A stretch of DNA of 64,000 bases from Chryseobacterium oranimense (GCF_025244725.1 NZ_CP104203.1:1116001-1180000); one strand, 5' to 3'; positions 42,819 to 51,234 are shown, counted from the first letter of the stretch. Made by a program: numbers and translations. Notes: generated by a model not told the origin, from the sequence alone.

Positions 42819-43015
42819 CCATCTTCAGACCTCCAGCTTCCAGATTGAATAGACAGAATAATAAAACAAAGAAGGAACTTTGAATTCAGGGACAAACATT
42901 TCTCCCATCTTCAAGCCTCCATCTTCCTTACAGAAACTAAAACAGAATAATAAAAACAAAAGCAGAAACTTTGAATCTGGACGTAGAATTCCCCCCCATC
43001 TTCAAACCCTGCTTC
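42819..43015 (+). repeat. Degenerate tandem repeat, period about 86-91 bases
   Basis: Three partial copies share CCATCTTCA, then CAGAATAATAAAA-AAA and AACTTTGAAT, starting at 42819, 42905 and 42996. The copies extend an open frame in front of the mutase gene, which is not real coding sequence. Confidence 0.7.
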
Positions 43016-43032
43016 CAAACTTAAATACAAAT

Positions 43033-44748
43033 ATGACAACATTAGAAAAAGCAAAGCTTTGGTTGAGCGATACATTCGATAAAGAAACAAAAGATGCTGT
43101 ACAGCTGTTAATCGACAGCAATTCTCCGGATCTGGAAGATTCTTTCTACAGAGAACTCGAATTCGGGACAGGAGGAATGAGAGGTATCATGGGAGTAGGA
43201 ACCAACCGCTTGAATAAATATACTTTAGGCCAGGCTACACAGGGATTGGCCAATTATATGCTTCAGCAGTTTAAAGGAGAGGAAATCAAAGTAGCTATTG
43301 CTTACGATGTACGCCATAATTCGAAAGAATTCGGTAAACTGGTAGCTGATGTTTTAACGGCCAACGGAATTAAGGTGCTTCTTTTCAAAGATCACAGGCC
43401 GACTCCGGAACTTTCTTTTACCGTAAGAGACAAAAAATGTAACGGAGGAATTGTACTTACAGCCTCTCACAATCCGCCGGAATATAACGGTTATAAAGTA
43501 TATTGGAACGATGGAGCACAGATTGTTCCTCCACATGACGAAGCGATCATCAATGAAGTATATTCCGTGAAATTTAACGAAATTAAATTCAACGGAAATG
43601 ATGACCTGATCGAATGGATCGGGGAAGAGCAGGACGATGTATATATCGATGCATGTATTGAAAACTCAACCTACCAAAATGTTGGGAAAGAAAACTTAAA
43701 TATTGTTTTCACCTCTATCCATGGTACCACTTACACTACAGTTCCGAAAGCTCTGGAAAAAGCAGGATTCAAAAAAGTGGATCTGGTAAAAGAACAGATG
43801 ATCCCGAGCGGTAATTTTACTACGGTAGAATCTCCAAACCCGGAAGAGCCGGCAGCATTGGAAATGGCTATGGATCTGGCAAGAATTACCAACGCAGATA
43901 TTGTGATCGGTACAGATCCTGATGGTGACAGACTGGGAATTGCCGTAAGAAATCTTGATGGTGAAATGCAGCTTCTGAATGGAAACCAGACCAATACCAT
44001 CCTTACCTACTATATTTTGAACGAGTGGAGAAAGCAGGGAAAAATTACAGGAAAAGAGTTCATCGGCTCTACGATTGTAACTTCAGATATTTTCTTTGAT
44101 ATTGCCCAGAAATTTGGCGTTGACTGCAAAGTTGGATTAACAGGATTTAAATGGATCGGAAAAATGATCCGCGAAGCAGAAGGAAAAGAAAAATTCGTTT
44201 GCGGTGGTGAAGAAAGCTTTGGTTTTATGACCGGGGATTTTGTCCGCGATAAAGATTCTTGCGGAAGTATTCTTTTGGCGTGTGAAATTGCCGCATGGTG
44301 TAAAGCTAACGGAAGAACCATGTACCAGTACATGATTGAGATTTACCAGGATCTTGGAATGTATTATGAAGGATTGGTCAATATCGTAAGAAAAGGGAAA
44401 GAAGGTGCTGAAGAAATTCAGAATATGATGAAAAACTTCCGCGAAAACCCGCCAAAAGAACTGGCCGGATCCTTAGTGGAAGAAGTTAAAGACTTTAAAG
44501 AACAAACCAGCTTCTCTGTTTCAAAGAACGAAACAAAAGTAATGAACGACATTCCAAAATCGAATGTGCTGATTTATTATACCCAAGACGGCACTAAAGT
44601 ATGTATAAGACCTTCCGGTACAGAGCCGAAAATCAAGTTTTATATTTCTGTAAAAGATGCTGTTACTTCTGAAGCAGATTTCAGGGATAAATTAAAATCT
44701 TTGGAAGCTAAAATAGAAGACGTAAGAAAAGATTTACAGCTCAGTTAA
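43033..44748 (+). CDS. Phosphohexomutase (phosphoglucomutase/phosphomannomutase)
   Basis: Encodes 571 residues from ATG 43033 (MTTLEKAKLW). The alpha-D-phosphohexomutase hallmarks are present: phosphoserine S145 in TASHNPPEYNGYK, Mg ligands D295-P-D297-G-D299-R, sugar loop GGEESFGF and phosphate loop RPSGTEPK from R526. It interconverts hexose 1- and 6-phosphates (glucose, mannose, or ribose as in PGM2-like enzymes, given the size). The start region upstream is repeat DNA, so the 153 bases of open frame before ATG are excluded; the insertion may have changed the promoter. Sugar nucleotides made from its product would feed LPS and glycosylation. Confidence 0.95.
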   Translation: MTTLEKAKLWLSDTFDKETKDAVQLLIDSNSPDLEDSFYRELEFGTGGMRGIMGVGTNRLNKYTLGQATQGLANYMLQQFKGEEIKVAIAYDVRHNSKEFGKLVADVLTANGIKVLLFKDHRPTPELSFTVRDKKCNGGIVLTASHNPPEYNGYKVYWNDGAQIVPPHDEAIINEVYSVKFNEIKFNGNDDLIEWIGEEQDDVYIDACIENSTYQNVGKENLNIVFTSIHGTTYTTVPKALEKAGFKKVDLVKEQMIPSGNFTTVESPNPEEPAALEMAMDLARITNADIVIGTDPDGDRLGIAVRNLDGEMQLLNGNQTNTILTYYILNEWRKQGKITGKEFIGSTIVTSDIFFDIAQKFGVDCKVGLTGFKWIGKMIREAEGKEKFVCGGEESFGFMTGDFVRDKDSCGSILLACEIAAWCKANGRTMYQYMIEIYQDLGMYYEGLVNIVRKGKEGAEEIQNMMKNFRENPPKELAGSLVEEVKDFKEQTSFSVSKNETKVMNDIPKSNVLIYYTQDGTKVCIRPSGTEPKIKFYISVKDAVTSEADFRDKLKSLEAKIEDVRKDLQLS

Positions 44749-44753
44749 ATTAA

Positions 44754-44822
44754 ATGTAACAATGTAACAGTCTGAATAATTACCAATTATTGTTATACTG
44801 TTACATTGTTAGATTGTTACAT
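44754..44822. repeat. Dispersed palindromic repeat, copy 1
   Basis: ATGTAACAATGTAACAGT (44754-44771) and ACTGTTACATTGTTA (44797-44811) with TTACCAAT between. Same family as 46107-46170 and 51226-51282. The hairpin may also end mutase transcription. Confidence 0.75.
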
Positions 44823-44845
44823 TAAAATAATTAAATAAAAATAAA

Positions 44846-46099
44846 GTGAAAGTTTCAAAATTAGCGGCGAACCTGATTGGTTCTGAAATTGTAAAAATTG
44901 GTAATGAAGTAAATGATTTAAAAGCAAAAGGAGCGGAAATAGCCAATCTTACTATTGGTGACCTGAATTCTAATCTCTATCCCATCCCGGCACTGCTGAA
45001 GGAAGAGATTCAGAAGGCATATCAGAATAATTTAACGAATTATCCGCCTGCAAACGGACTTTTATCTTTAAGAAATGAAGTTTCCAAAGACCTGAAAAAC
45101 AGATGGAACCTGGATTATTCACCCAACGATATCTTAATTACTGCGGGATCAAGACCATTGATTTACGCAGTGTATAAAACAATTGTTGACGAAGGTGATA
45201 AAGTAGTGTATCCTACACCGTCATGGAACAACAATCACTATGCTTACCTTACTTCTGCAGAAGCAGTAGAAGTGAAGACAACCCCTGAAAACAATTTCCT
45301 TCCGACCGCTGACGATTTGAGACCGCATCTAGGAGGAGCAGTCCTGTTAGCGCTGTGTTCACCGCTGAATCCTACAGGAACTATGTTTACAAAAGAGCAG
45401 CTTTCAGATATCTGCGAACTGGTTCTTGAAGAAAACAAAAAAAGAGGAGCAGATGAAAAGCCATTATACCTGATGTATGACCAGATCTATTCTAACCTTA
45501 CATTTGGTGCAAAACACGTAGATCCGGTTTCTCTCTTCCCTGAACTGAAGGAATATACCATATATATCGACGGAATCTCTAAATGCCTTGCTGCAACTGG
45601 TGTACGTGTAGGTTGGGGATTCGGACCTTCTCATATTCTTGATAAAATGAAAGCCCTTTTAACGCACGTTGGAGCATGGGCACCTAAACCTGAACAGGAA
45701 GCTACCGCAAAATTCTTTGGAAATCCTGAAAACGTAAATGTCTTTGTAGAAGATTTTAAAGGAAAACTGGAAGAAAGCTTAAAAGTTCTTCACGGTGGAA
45801 TCCAGAATCTTAAAGGAAAAGGATTAGCTGTGGAAAGCATCGAACCAATGGGAGCTCTGTATCTTACCATCAGACTTGACTATATCGGAAAAACTAAACC
45901 TGATGGATCTGTTATTGAAAACTCTTCTGATCTGGTATTTTATCTGATTAACGATGCCGGAGTTGCTTTAGTACCGTTCTCAGCTTTCGGGGAAGCAAAG
46001 TCTGAACCTTGGTTCCGCGCTTCTGTGGGTGGCTTAGCGGTTGATGAGATCAAAGTAATGCTACCGAAACTTGAAAGTGCTTTGAACAATTTGAAATAA
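44846..46099 (+). CDS. PLP-dependent class I aminotransferase
   Basis: Encodes 417 residues from GTG 44846, which is followed by the typical MKVSKLAANLIGSEIVKIG; no ATG lies close. Fold-type I marks are ANLTIGDLNSNLYPIP, TNYPPANGLLSLR, SPLNPTGTMF, YDQIYSNLTF and the PLP Lys K246 in DGISKCLAATGVRVGW. Size and pattern match AspC-like aminotransferases that move amino groups between an amino acid and a 2-oxo acid such as 2-oxoglutarate. Exact substrate (aspartate, aromatic or others) is open. Flanked by copies of the palindromic repeat on both sides. Confidence 0.9.
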   Translation: MKVSKLAANLIGSEIVKIGNEVNDLKAKGAEIANLTIGDLNSNLYPIPALLKEEIQKAYQNNLTNYPPANGLLSLRNEVSKDLKNRWNLDYSPNDILITAGSRPLIYAVYKTIVDEGDKVVYPTPSWNNNHYAYLTSAEAVEVKTTPENNFLPTADDLRPHLGGAVLLALCSPLNPTGTMFTKEQLSDICELVLEENKKRGADEKPLYLMYDQIYSNLTFGAKHVDPVSLFPELKEYTIYIDGISKCLAATGVRVGWGFGPSHILDKMKALLTHVGAWAPKPEQEATAKFFGNPENVNVFVEDFKGKLEESLKVLHGGIQNLKGKGLAVESIEPMGALYLTIRLDYIGKTKPDGSVIENSSDLVFYLINDAGVALVPFSAFGEAKSEPWFRASVGGLAVDEIKVMLPKLESALNNLK

Positions 46100-46106
46100 T
46101 TTTTCA

Positions 46107-46170
46107 ATGTAACAATGTAACAGCATAACAGTTTACCAATATTTTAAATATTAAAACTGTTATGTTGCTA
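46107..46170. repeat. Dispersed palindromic repeat, copy 2
   Basis: ATGTAACAATGTAACAG at 46107-46123, TTTACCAATATT at about 46131, and AAACTGTTATGTTGCTA at the right end, inverted relative to the left. Eight bases after the aminotransferase stop. Confidence 0.75.
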
Positions 46171-46182
46171 TATGATAGAATA

Positions 46183-46268
46183 AATGCTTCGGCTCCGCTC
46201 GGCATGACACGTTTTCACAAACAGTTAGGATTAACAGTGTCACGCTGAGCAAAGTCGAAGCGTTTTTT
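46183..46268 (+). repeat. REP-like palindrome, copy 1
   Basis: Left arm AATGCTTCGGCTCCGCTCGG with CATGACAC; right arm GTGTCACGCTGAGCAAAGTC with GAAGCG, running into seven T. About 21 of 26 positions pair. GC-rich compared with surroundings. It could act as a terminator on the plus strand. Confidence 0.8.
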
Positions 46269-46319
46269 TGAAAATAAGATATAATATAATCGAGTTGTAT
46301 TAACTTTAATAATTTATCA

Positions 46320-47042
46320 ATGAAAATTATAGCCGTCATCCCCGCACGTTACGAAGCCAGTCGTTTTCCGGCAAAGCTTATGCAGATGTTGGGTGAAAAA
46401 ACAGTCATTATGACTACCTATCAGAACGTTGCAGAAACCGGACTGTTCGATGAAGTATTTGTGGCTACGGATTCACCGATCATCTTTGATGAAATTGTAC
46501 AGAATGGCGGAAAAGCTGTGATGACCGGGCAGCATGAAACCGGAAGCGACCGTATTGCAGAAGCTGTGCAGAATATCGACTGCGATATTGTTATCAATGT
46601 CCAGGGGGATGAACCTTTCCTCAAACTGGAGCCTTTAAAGCAGCTTATTGAGGTTTTTAAAGAAGACGATAATCAGGAAATTTCGCTGGCTTCATTAAAA
46701 ATAAAACTGACGGAAAAAGAAGAAATAGAAAATCCGAATAATGTAAAAGTAATTACAGATAACAATGGATTTGCGCTTTATTTCAGCCGTTCTGTAATTC
46801 CTTTTCACAGAGAAGTTTCTTATGATGTAAGCTATTTTAAGCACATTGGAGTATATGCTTTCAGAAAACACGCATTGCTTCAGTTCTCCAAGCTGGAAAT
46901 GAAGCCTCTTGAAATATCAGAAAAGATAGAATGTATCCGTTACCTGGAATATGGAATGAAAATCAAATTAATAGAAACCAATTTCATTGGAGTAGGTATT
47001 GATACCCCTGAAGATCTGGAGAAAGCCAGGAAATTGATTTAA
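46320..47042 (+). CDS. kdsB: 3-Deoxy-manno-octulosonate cytidylyltransferase (KdsB)
   Basis: Encodes 240 residues. The nucleotidyltransferase signature [15 protein letters not shown] (6-20), [20 protein letters not shown] and [11 protein letters not shown] with Mg-binding Asp are diagnostic for KdsB, which activates Kdo as CMP-Kdo for lipid A core assembly in the cytoplasm. Its presence means the organism makes Kdo-type LPS, as expected for Gram-negative flavobacteria. Separated from the aminotransferase by two repeat elements and from the next gene by a promoter, so it is a single-gene unit. Confidence 0.96.
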   Translation: MKIIAVIPARYEASRFPAKLMQMLGEKTVIMTTYQNVAETGLFDEVFVATDSPIIFDEIVQNGGKAVMTGQHETGSDRIAEAVQNIDCDIVINVQGDEPFLKLEPLKQLIEVFKEDDNQEISLASLKIKLTEKEEIENPNNVKVITDNNGFALYFSRSVIPFHREVSYDVSYFKHIGVYAFRKHALLQFSKLEMKPLEISEKIECIRYLEYGMKIKLIETNFIGVGIDTPEDLEKARKLI

Positions 47043-47122
47043 GGAAGAAAAGATAGAGATAATATGCTCTTGCCATTTTCCCAATTGTATTTTACTTCTT
47101 TGCTTTTTCGCTCAATTCCCCT

Positions 47123-47130
47123 TATATTTG
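47123..47130 (+). promoter_or_regulatory. -7 promoter box TATATTTG
   Basis: Exact TAnnTTTG match 17 bases before the ATG at 47148. Confidence 0.6.
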
Positions 47131-47147
47131 AAATATAAATAAGATTA

Positions 47148-47810
47148 ATGAAGAAATTATTTTTTGTATTCGTGCTGATACTTTCACAATTGTCTTTCGC
47201 GCAAACAGCAAAAGAGATTATAGAAAAAAATATAGAACTGTCCGGAGGATTAATGAATTGGAAGCTCTTAAATTCAGTACTGTTGCAGGGAAAAGTGATC
47301 CTAGGAGTTAAAGATGAATATCCTATAAAAATTTTTCAGCAGCGTCCCAATCTTACTAAAACAGTGATCACCATTAACGGTAAAGAAACAGCAATAGAAG
47401 GTTATGACGGAACTAAGGGATATGCAATGAATTATGCAGCCAACAAAATTCAGGTGTACCCTGAATATGTCCCTGAAAGCTTTGATAATGACTTTATCGA
47501 CTGGGAAAACAAAGGTTTTGATGCCAAATATCTGGGAAAGGAAAAAGTAGGTGAAATCTATTGCCATAAAGTGGAATTAACTAAAAATGTAAATAAAAAT
47601 ATTTATTATTTTGATGTTAAAACATACATGCTTTTGAAAGAAGTTAAAAAGGAAGAAACACTGATATATGCCGATTACAAGAAAGTTGGAAATCTTTCAA
47701 TGCCTTTTAAGATTGAATCTTCAAGTACTAAAAAGGATGGAGACTTCGTTATGATCCTAAACAGAATAGATGTGAATAAAGTTTTCCCTGCCAATACATT
47801 TAAATTCTAG
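47148..47810 (+). CDS. Secreted LolA-like protein
   Basis: Encodes 220 residues with signal peptide MKKLFFVFVLILSQLSFA before QTAKEIIEKNIELSGG. The mature part is a curved-sheet pattern: KTVITINGKETAIEGYDGTK, DAKYLGKEKVGEIYCHKVEL, IYYFDVKTYMLLKEV, which resembles the outer-membrane lipoprotein-sorting (LolA/LolB-like, DUF4292-like) fold. True LolA chaperones carry lipoproteins across the periplasm; this could be a relative that binds another lipid. Own promoter. A GPx gene follows 76 bases later. Confidence 0.8.
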   Translation: MKKLFFVFVLILSQLSFAQTAKEIIEKNIELSGGLMNWKLLNSVLLQGKVILGVKDEYPIKIFQQRPNLTKTVITINGKETAIEGYDGTKGYAMNYAANKIQVYPEYVPESFDNDFIDWENKGFDAKYLGKEKVGEIYCHKVELTKNVNKNIYYFDVKTYMLLKEVKKEETLIYADYKKVGNLSMPFKIESSSTKKDGDFVMILNRIDVNKVFPANTFKF

Positions 47811-47886
47811 GCTGGAGCGTAATAATGTAAAAGTTACATTTTTTGAAAAATAACTGTGGCAAAATTGCCCGCTAAAATTTATAAGA

Positions 47887-48462
47887 ATGAAAAAGATTTT
47901 CTTATTGCTGCTTTCTTTTGTGGCATTTTTACAGAACTGTACCAATCAGAAAAGTGAAATTTCTCAAGCTAAAACCAACGAACTTATGGGAAAAACAATA
48001 TATGATTTTAAAGTTGAAAGCCTTGATGGTAAGGAGATTAACTTTGCAGACTTTAAAGGAAAAAAGATCCTTATCGTAAACACAGCATCGGAGTGCGGAT
48101 TTACACCACAGTATGCAGATCTGGAAAAAGTGTATGAAGAATACAAAGATAAACTTGTTATTGTAGGTTTTCCTGCCAATAATTTTGGAGGTCAGGAGCC
48201 AGGAACCAATACTGAAATTGGTGCATTCTGCCAGAAAAATTACGGAGTTACATTTCCTTTAGCAGCCAAAGTTTCTGTAAAAGGAGATGATACAGCTCCT
48301 ATTTTTAAATATTTAACAGAAAAAGAACTCAACGGAGTTAAGAATACGACTATCCTTTGGAATTTCACCAAATTCCTGCTGGATGAAAACGGAAAACTGA
48401 TTGATACTTTTGTAAGTACGACAAAGCCTACGGACGAGGCTATTACGAAGTATTTAAAGTAA
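47887..48462 (+). CDS. Glutathione-peroxidase-family lipoprotein
   Basis: Encodes 191 residues. MKKIFLLLLSFVAFLQN precedes Cys18, a lipobox, so this peroxidase is membrane-anchored. The thioredoxin-like GPx core has the peroxidatic Cys C70 in NTASECGFTPQYADLE, Gln in FPANNFGGQEPG and the Trp-Asn of ILWNFTKFLLD. Most bacterial members use thioredoxin rather than glutathione. It reduces hydroperoxides at the envelope. Cys in QEPG-following AFCQKNYG is in the place of the resolving Cys. A perfect REP-like palindrome follows the stop codon. Confidence 0.93.
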   Translation: MKKIFLLLLSFVAFLQNCTNQKSEISQAKTNELMGKTIYDFKVESLDGKEINFADFKGKKILIVNTASECGFTPQYADLEKVYEEYKDKLVIVGFPANNFGGQEPGTNTEIGAFCQKNYGVTFPLAAKVSVKGDDTAPIFKYLTEKELNGVKNTTILWNFTKFLLDENGKLIDTFVSTTKPTDEAITKYLK

Positions 48463-48476
48463 GATAAAGCATAAAT

Positions 48477-48558
48477 AACGCTTCGACTCCGCTCAGCGTG
48501 ACATTTCTAATACTACTTGTATTGTTTAAACTGTCACGCTGAGCGGAGTCGAAGCGTT
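48477..48558 (+). repeat. REP-like palindrome, copy 2 (perfect 27-bp arms)
   Basis: Bases 48477-48503 and 48532-48558 are perfect inverted copies of each other (AACGCTTCGACTCCGCTCAG then CGTGACA), with a 28-base spacer. It is the best-preserved copy of the family also seen at 46183 and 25105. Confidence 0.92.
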
Positions 48559-48628
48559 TATAAACAACCAATAATATGCTCAAAGTATCCGAAAAAAATA
48601 TATTTTTATAAAAAATAAAATTTTGCTC

Positions 48629-49144
48629 ATGAAAAAACTAATTTTTGCCCTTTGTATTCTGGCTTCTTTTATGCTGGGTTTCGCCTTTAAATCAGCTACA
48701 GAAAAGAATTCAGATGATTTAAAAAGAGTAACGGGAATTGGTGGAATTTTCTTTAAATGTAAAGATCCCAAAAAGATGAGAGATTGGTATAAGGACCATC
48801 TGGGACTTAGCACCAATGAGTATGGAGCCGTATTTGAATGGTATCAGGGCTCAGACAACTCTAAAAAAGGATTTAGCCAGTGGAGCCCCTTTAGTGATAA
48901 AACGAAATACTTTCAGCCTTCTGAAAAAGATTTTATGATCAACTATCGCGTCCAGAATCTTGAAAAGCTGGTTGAACAGCTGAAAAAAGAAAACGTTACC
49001 ATTGTTGACAAGATCGAGACCTATGAATACGGTAAATTTGTACACATTATGGATATAGAAGGTAACAAAATAGAGCTTTGGGAGCCTAATGATATTGAAT
49101 ATGAAAAATTAGGAAACAGTATTGGTGCAAAAACTACTAAATAA
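48629..49144 (+). CDS. Secreted VOC (glyoxalase-like) domain protein
   Basis: Encodes 171 residues from ATG 48629; a TTG two codons upstream shares the frame. MKKLIFALCILASFMLGFAF is a signal peptide or anchor. A single vicinal-oxygen-chelate module follows: GIGGIFFKCKDPKKMRDWYK, DHLGLST, MINYRVQNLEKLVEQLKKEN and GKFVHIMDIEGNKIELWEP. The C-terminal Glu of IELWEP is a usual metal ligand, but the His of the first motif is missing (FFKCKD). It may be a dioxygenase, resistance or binding protein; export is unusual for this fold. Confidence 0.85.
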   Translation: MKKLIFALCILASFMLGFAFKSATEKNSDDLKRVTGIGGIFFKCKDPKKMRDWYKDHLGLSTNEYGAVFEWYQGSDNSKKGFSQWSPFSDKTKYFQPSEKDFMINYRVQNLEKLVEQLKKENVTIVDKIETYEYGKFVHIMDIEGNKIELWEPNDIEYEKLGNSIGAKTTK

Positions 49145-49161
49145 AAGTGTTCAGCCTACTT

Positions 49162-49818
49162 TTAATGATCAGTTTTCTCTGCAAAGCAGAAAATATTTCC
49201 CAGTTTAATACTGGAGTAGCCATTACTTTTTATTTTGGACGAATTGATCATGGCTTTAGCCAGAACATCTGTAGGTAAAGGCTTTTGGCTTTCCAAAAGT
49301 CCCAGCTTGTTGGCAAATTTTATAACTCTGCTGCCCAGCACTTCACCGGTTCTTTCAGAATCTTTTCTTTCAAGCATTCCGGGCTTAAAAATGGTGATTT
49401 TATTGAAATGGAGCTGCTTTACGGCCTCTTCCAGCTCACCTTTCATTTTCGAATAGAAAATTTTGGATTTTGGATTGGCTCCGTAAGCCGATACAAGAAC
49501 ATAATCTTCCACATCGTTTTCCTTGGCTGCCTTGGCAAATTCATACTGGTAATCGAAATCCACTTTTCTTTGAGCTTCTTTGCTTCCGGCATCTTTCAGC
49601 GTAGTTCCAAGACATGAGAATGCGATATCGCCTTTTACCATATCTCTCCATTCTTCCGGTTTTTCGAAATCAACTACATGAACATTCAGCTTATCATCAT
49701 GGATATTCACAGGTTTTCTTACGAAGATATCAACTTCTTCAAACTCCTTATCGTTAAGCAATTGCTTAACCAGATCTTTTCCTGTAGCGCCTGTTGCACC
49801 GATGACCAAAGCTTTCAT
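49162..49818 (-). CDS. NAD(P)-binding oxidoreductase, HTATIP2/SDR-a5-like
   Basis: Encodes 218 residues of the Rossmann-type atypical SDR fold. The dinucleotide loop is ALVIGATGATGKDLVKQLL (3-21). Then VVDFEKPEEW, AFSCLGTTLKDAGSKEAQ, VSAYGANPKSKIFYSKMKGE and FKPGMLERKDSER match TIP30/YbjT-like proteins that bind NAD(P) without a clear catalytic triad (S..YSKMKGE keeps the Tyr-x-x-x-Lys-like pair). It is convergent with the VOC gene only 17 bases away. A role in redox sensing or quinone repair is possible but not shown. Confidence 0.88.
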   Translation of the reverse strand: MKALVIGATGATGKDLVKQLLNDKEFEEVDIFVRKPVNIHDDKLNVHVVDFEKPEEWRDMVKGDIAFSCLGTTLKDAGSKEAQRKVDFDYQYEFAKAAKENDVEDYVLVSAYGANPKSKIFYSKMKGELEEAVKQLHFNKITIFKPGMLERKDSERTGEVLGSRVIKFANKLGLLESQKPLPTDVLAKAMINSSKIKSNGYSSIKLGNIFCFAEKTDH

Positions 49819-49862
49819 AATAATTGTGATTGGTTATGATATTATTTCTTTCTTAAATTTAC

Positions 49863-49870
49863 TAAATTTG
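49863..49870 (+). promoter_or_regulatory. -7 promoter box TAAATTTG
   Basis: Exact TAnnTTTG match, 44 bases before the MmcQ/YjbR ATG; no proper -33 TTG was found. A dispersed 20-mer lies between. Confidence 0.4.
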
Positions 49871-49892
49871 AAATTAATATCAATGATCATTA

Positions 49893-49912
49893 ATCACTTA
49901 TCACTTATAAAT
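49893..49912 (+). repeat. Dispersed 20-mer upstream of MmcQ/YjbR gene
   Basis: ATCACTTATCACTTATAAAT differs by one base from the copy at 36477-36496 just before menA. Both end two to three bases before a start codon. Confidence 0.6.
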
Positions 49913-49914
49913 TC

Positions 49915-50268
49915 ATGGATGCCAACGAAGTTTTAGATTATTGCCTGACAAAAAAAGGAGTTACAGAAACTTTCCCTTTTGATAATGAAACGCTTGTGAT
50001 GAAAGTCGGGACAAAAATGTTCCTGCTGATGCCCTTAGAAAAGCAGCCATTAAGTATTAATGTAAAAACAGATCCTGAGTGGAGCGCAGAACTTCGCGAA
50101 CAGCATCCGCAGATCACCGGTGCATTCCATATGAACAAAACCCACTGGAATTCTGTACTTGCAGACGGATTGAAAAGAGATTTGATCTTTAAACTGATAG
50201 ATCATTCCTACGAATTAGTGTTTAATTCACTGACGAAGAAAGCTAAGGAAGAAATTGTAAACAGTTAA
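49915..50268 (+). CDS. MmcQ/YjbR family DNA-binding-like protein
   Basis: Encodes 117 residues. DANEVLDYCLTKKGVTETFP, DNETLVMKVGTKMFLLMPLE and GAFHMNKTHWNSVLADG are the conserved parts of MmcQ/YjbR, a small cytoplasmic double-psi or CyaY-like fold family reported to bind DNA. The exact task is unknown. Its stop codon overlaps that of the convergent ribF gene by four bases. Confidence 0.9.
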   Translation: MDANEVLDYCLTKKGVTETFPFDNETLVMKVGTKMFLLMPLEKQPLSINVKTDPEWSAELREQHPQITGAFHMNKTHWNSVLADGLKRDLIFKLIDHSYELVFNSLTKKAKEEIVNS

Positions 50269-51185
50269 AATTGAAACTCCTGGGTCAGTCTTTTATCTTC
50301 ATCCAGCCTTTCAATAAGCTTTTCAAGACCTTCAAACTTAATCTCATCATGAAGAAAATCCCTGAACTTTACAGTAATCTTTTCATCGTAGATATCGCCG
50401 TCAAAATCAAGGATATACACTTCAACGGTTAATTTCTCTCCGTTTACAGTAGGATTGGTACCAATGCTCAGCATTCCTTTATATTGTTGTCCTTTTACTT
50501 CAGCTTCTACAATATAAGCTCCTTTTTTTGGAAGAAGTTTGATAGATTCAGTTTCAATATTGGCGGTAGGATAACCGATGGTTCTTCCAATCTTTTTCCC
50601 ATGAACAACGGTTCCGGAAACAGAGTAGGAGTAACCCAGCATTTCATTGGCCTCCTTTATATTGCCTGTTAACAGAGCATTACGAACTTTAGTGGAACTG
50701 ATATTGTTTTCGTGGATATTGATGGCTTCCATTTGTTCCACAACAAAATCCAGTTCTTTTGAAAGCCTCTGAAGAAGTTCGAAATTTCCGCTTTTATTTT
50801 TTCCGAAAGAATGGTCGTAGCCTATAATAAGGTACTTTACATTCAGCTTATCGATCAGGATCTGGCGTACGAATTCTTCCCCCGTAAGGTTTCTGAACTC
50901 TTCATCAAATTCTTTCAGGAATAAATGATTGATGCCGTATTTTTCAATCAGCTGCTTTTTTTCTTCCAGTGTATTGAGGAGTTTGAGATCTTCATTCGGG
51001 TTAAAAACAAAACGGGGATGCGGCCAAAAAGTAAGGATAGCAGTTTCCATATTGTTCTCTGTACCTACATTGATCAGTTCATCAATAATACTTTTATGTC
51101 CCAGATGTACTCCGTCAAACATTCCTAAAGATAATGCTAAAGGCTTTTGAGAGGAGTAATCTTTAAAATTCTTGAAAATTTTCAA
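50265..51185 (-). CDS. ribF: Bifunctional riboflavin kinase / FAD synthetase (RibF)
   Basis: Encodes 306 residues from TTG 51185; a longer frame to 51206 would start inside the promoter's -7 box. The N-terminal nucleotidyltransferase domain has GMFDGVHLGHKS (21-32), YDHSFGKNKSG and ISSTKVRNALLTGN; the C-terminal flavokinase domain has GRTIGYPTANIE and KKGAYIVEAEVKG. It converts riboflavin to FMN and then FAD in the cytoplasm, an essential step. The stop codon overlaps the MmcQ/YjbR gene by four bases in convergent fashion. Confidence 0.96.
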   Translation of the reverse strand: MKIFKNFKDYSSQKPLALSLGMFDGVHLGHKSIIDELINVGTENNMETAILTFWPHPRFVFNPNEDLKLLNTLEEKKQLIEKYGINHLFLKEFDEEFRNLTGEEFVRQILIDKLNVKYLIIGYDHSFGKNKSGNFELLQRLSKELDFVVEQMEAINIHENNISSTKVRNALLTGNIKEANEMLGYSYSVSGTVVHGKKIGRTIGYPTANIETESIKLLPKKGAYIVEAEVKGQQYKGMLSIGTNPTVNGEKLTVEVYILDFDGDIYDEKITVKFRDFLHDEIKFEGLEKLIERLDEDKRLTQEFQF

Positions 51186-51203
51186 AACGGAAAAATTTGA
51201 CTG

Positions 51204-51234
51204 CAAATATAAAGATTATGTATTAATGTACCAA
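51204..51234 (-). promoter_or_regulatory. Promoter of ribF
   Basis: Minus strand TTG (51232-51234), 20 bases, TATATTTG (51204-51211), ending 18 bases before TTG 51185. The -33 part lies inside the dispersed palindromic repeat. Confidence 0.7.

Larger units (their letters stand above)
42338..43030. mobile_element. Possible S23/IVP four-helix-bundle element between inverted repeats
   Basis: The four-helix-bundle gene is flanked on the left by GAAGATGGGAGATGGAAGAA (from 42341) and on the right by up to three diverged copies of a unit with CCATCTTCA (42819, 42905, 42996). A perfect 12-bp inverted repeat is GAAGATGGGAGA (42341-42352) with TCTCCCATCTTC (42901-42912). Boundaries are uncertain. Mobility is inferred from layout only. 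Confidence 0.4.

Noticed and set aside
42819..43015. CRISPR array from three spaced repeats
   Set aside because: Repeat copies are degenerate, the period is about 86-91 bases, internal sequence is also repeated, and there are no cas genes.
42880..43032. 51-codon N-terminal extension of the phosphohexomutase
   Set aside because: The stretch is the degenerate tandem repeat; the enzyme family starts at MTTLEKAKLW (43033).
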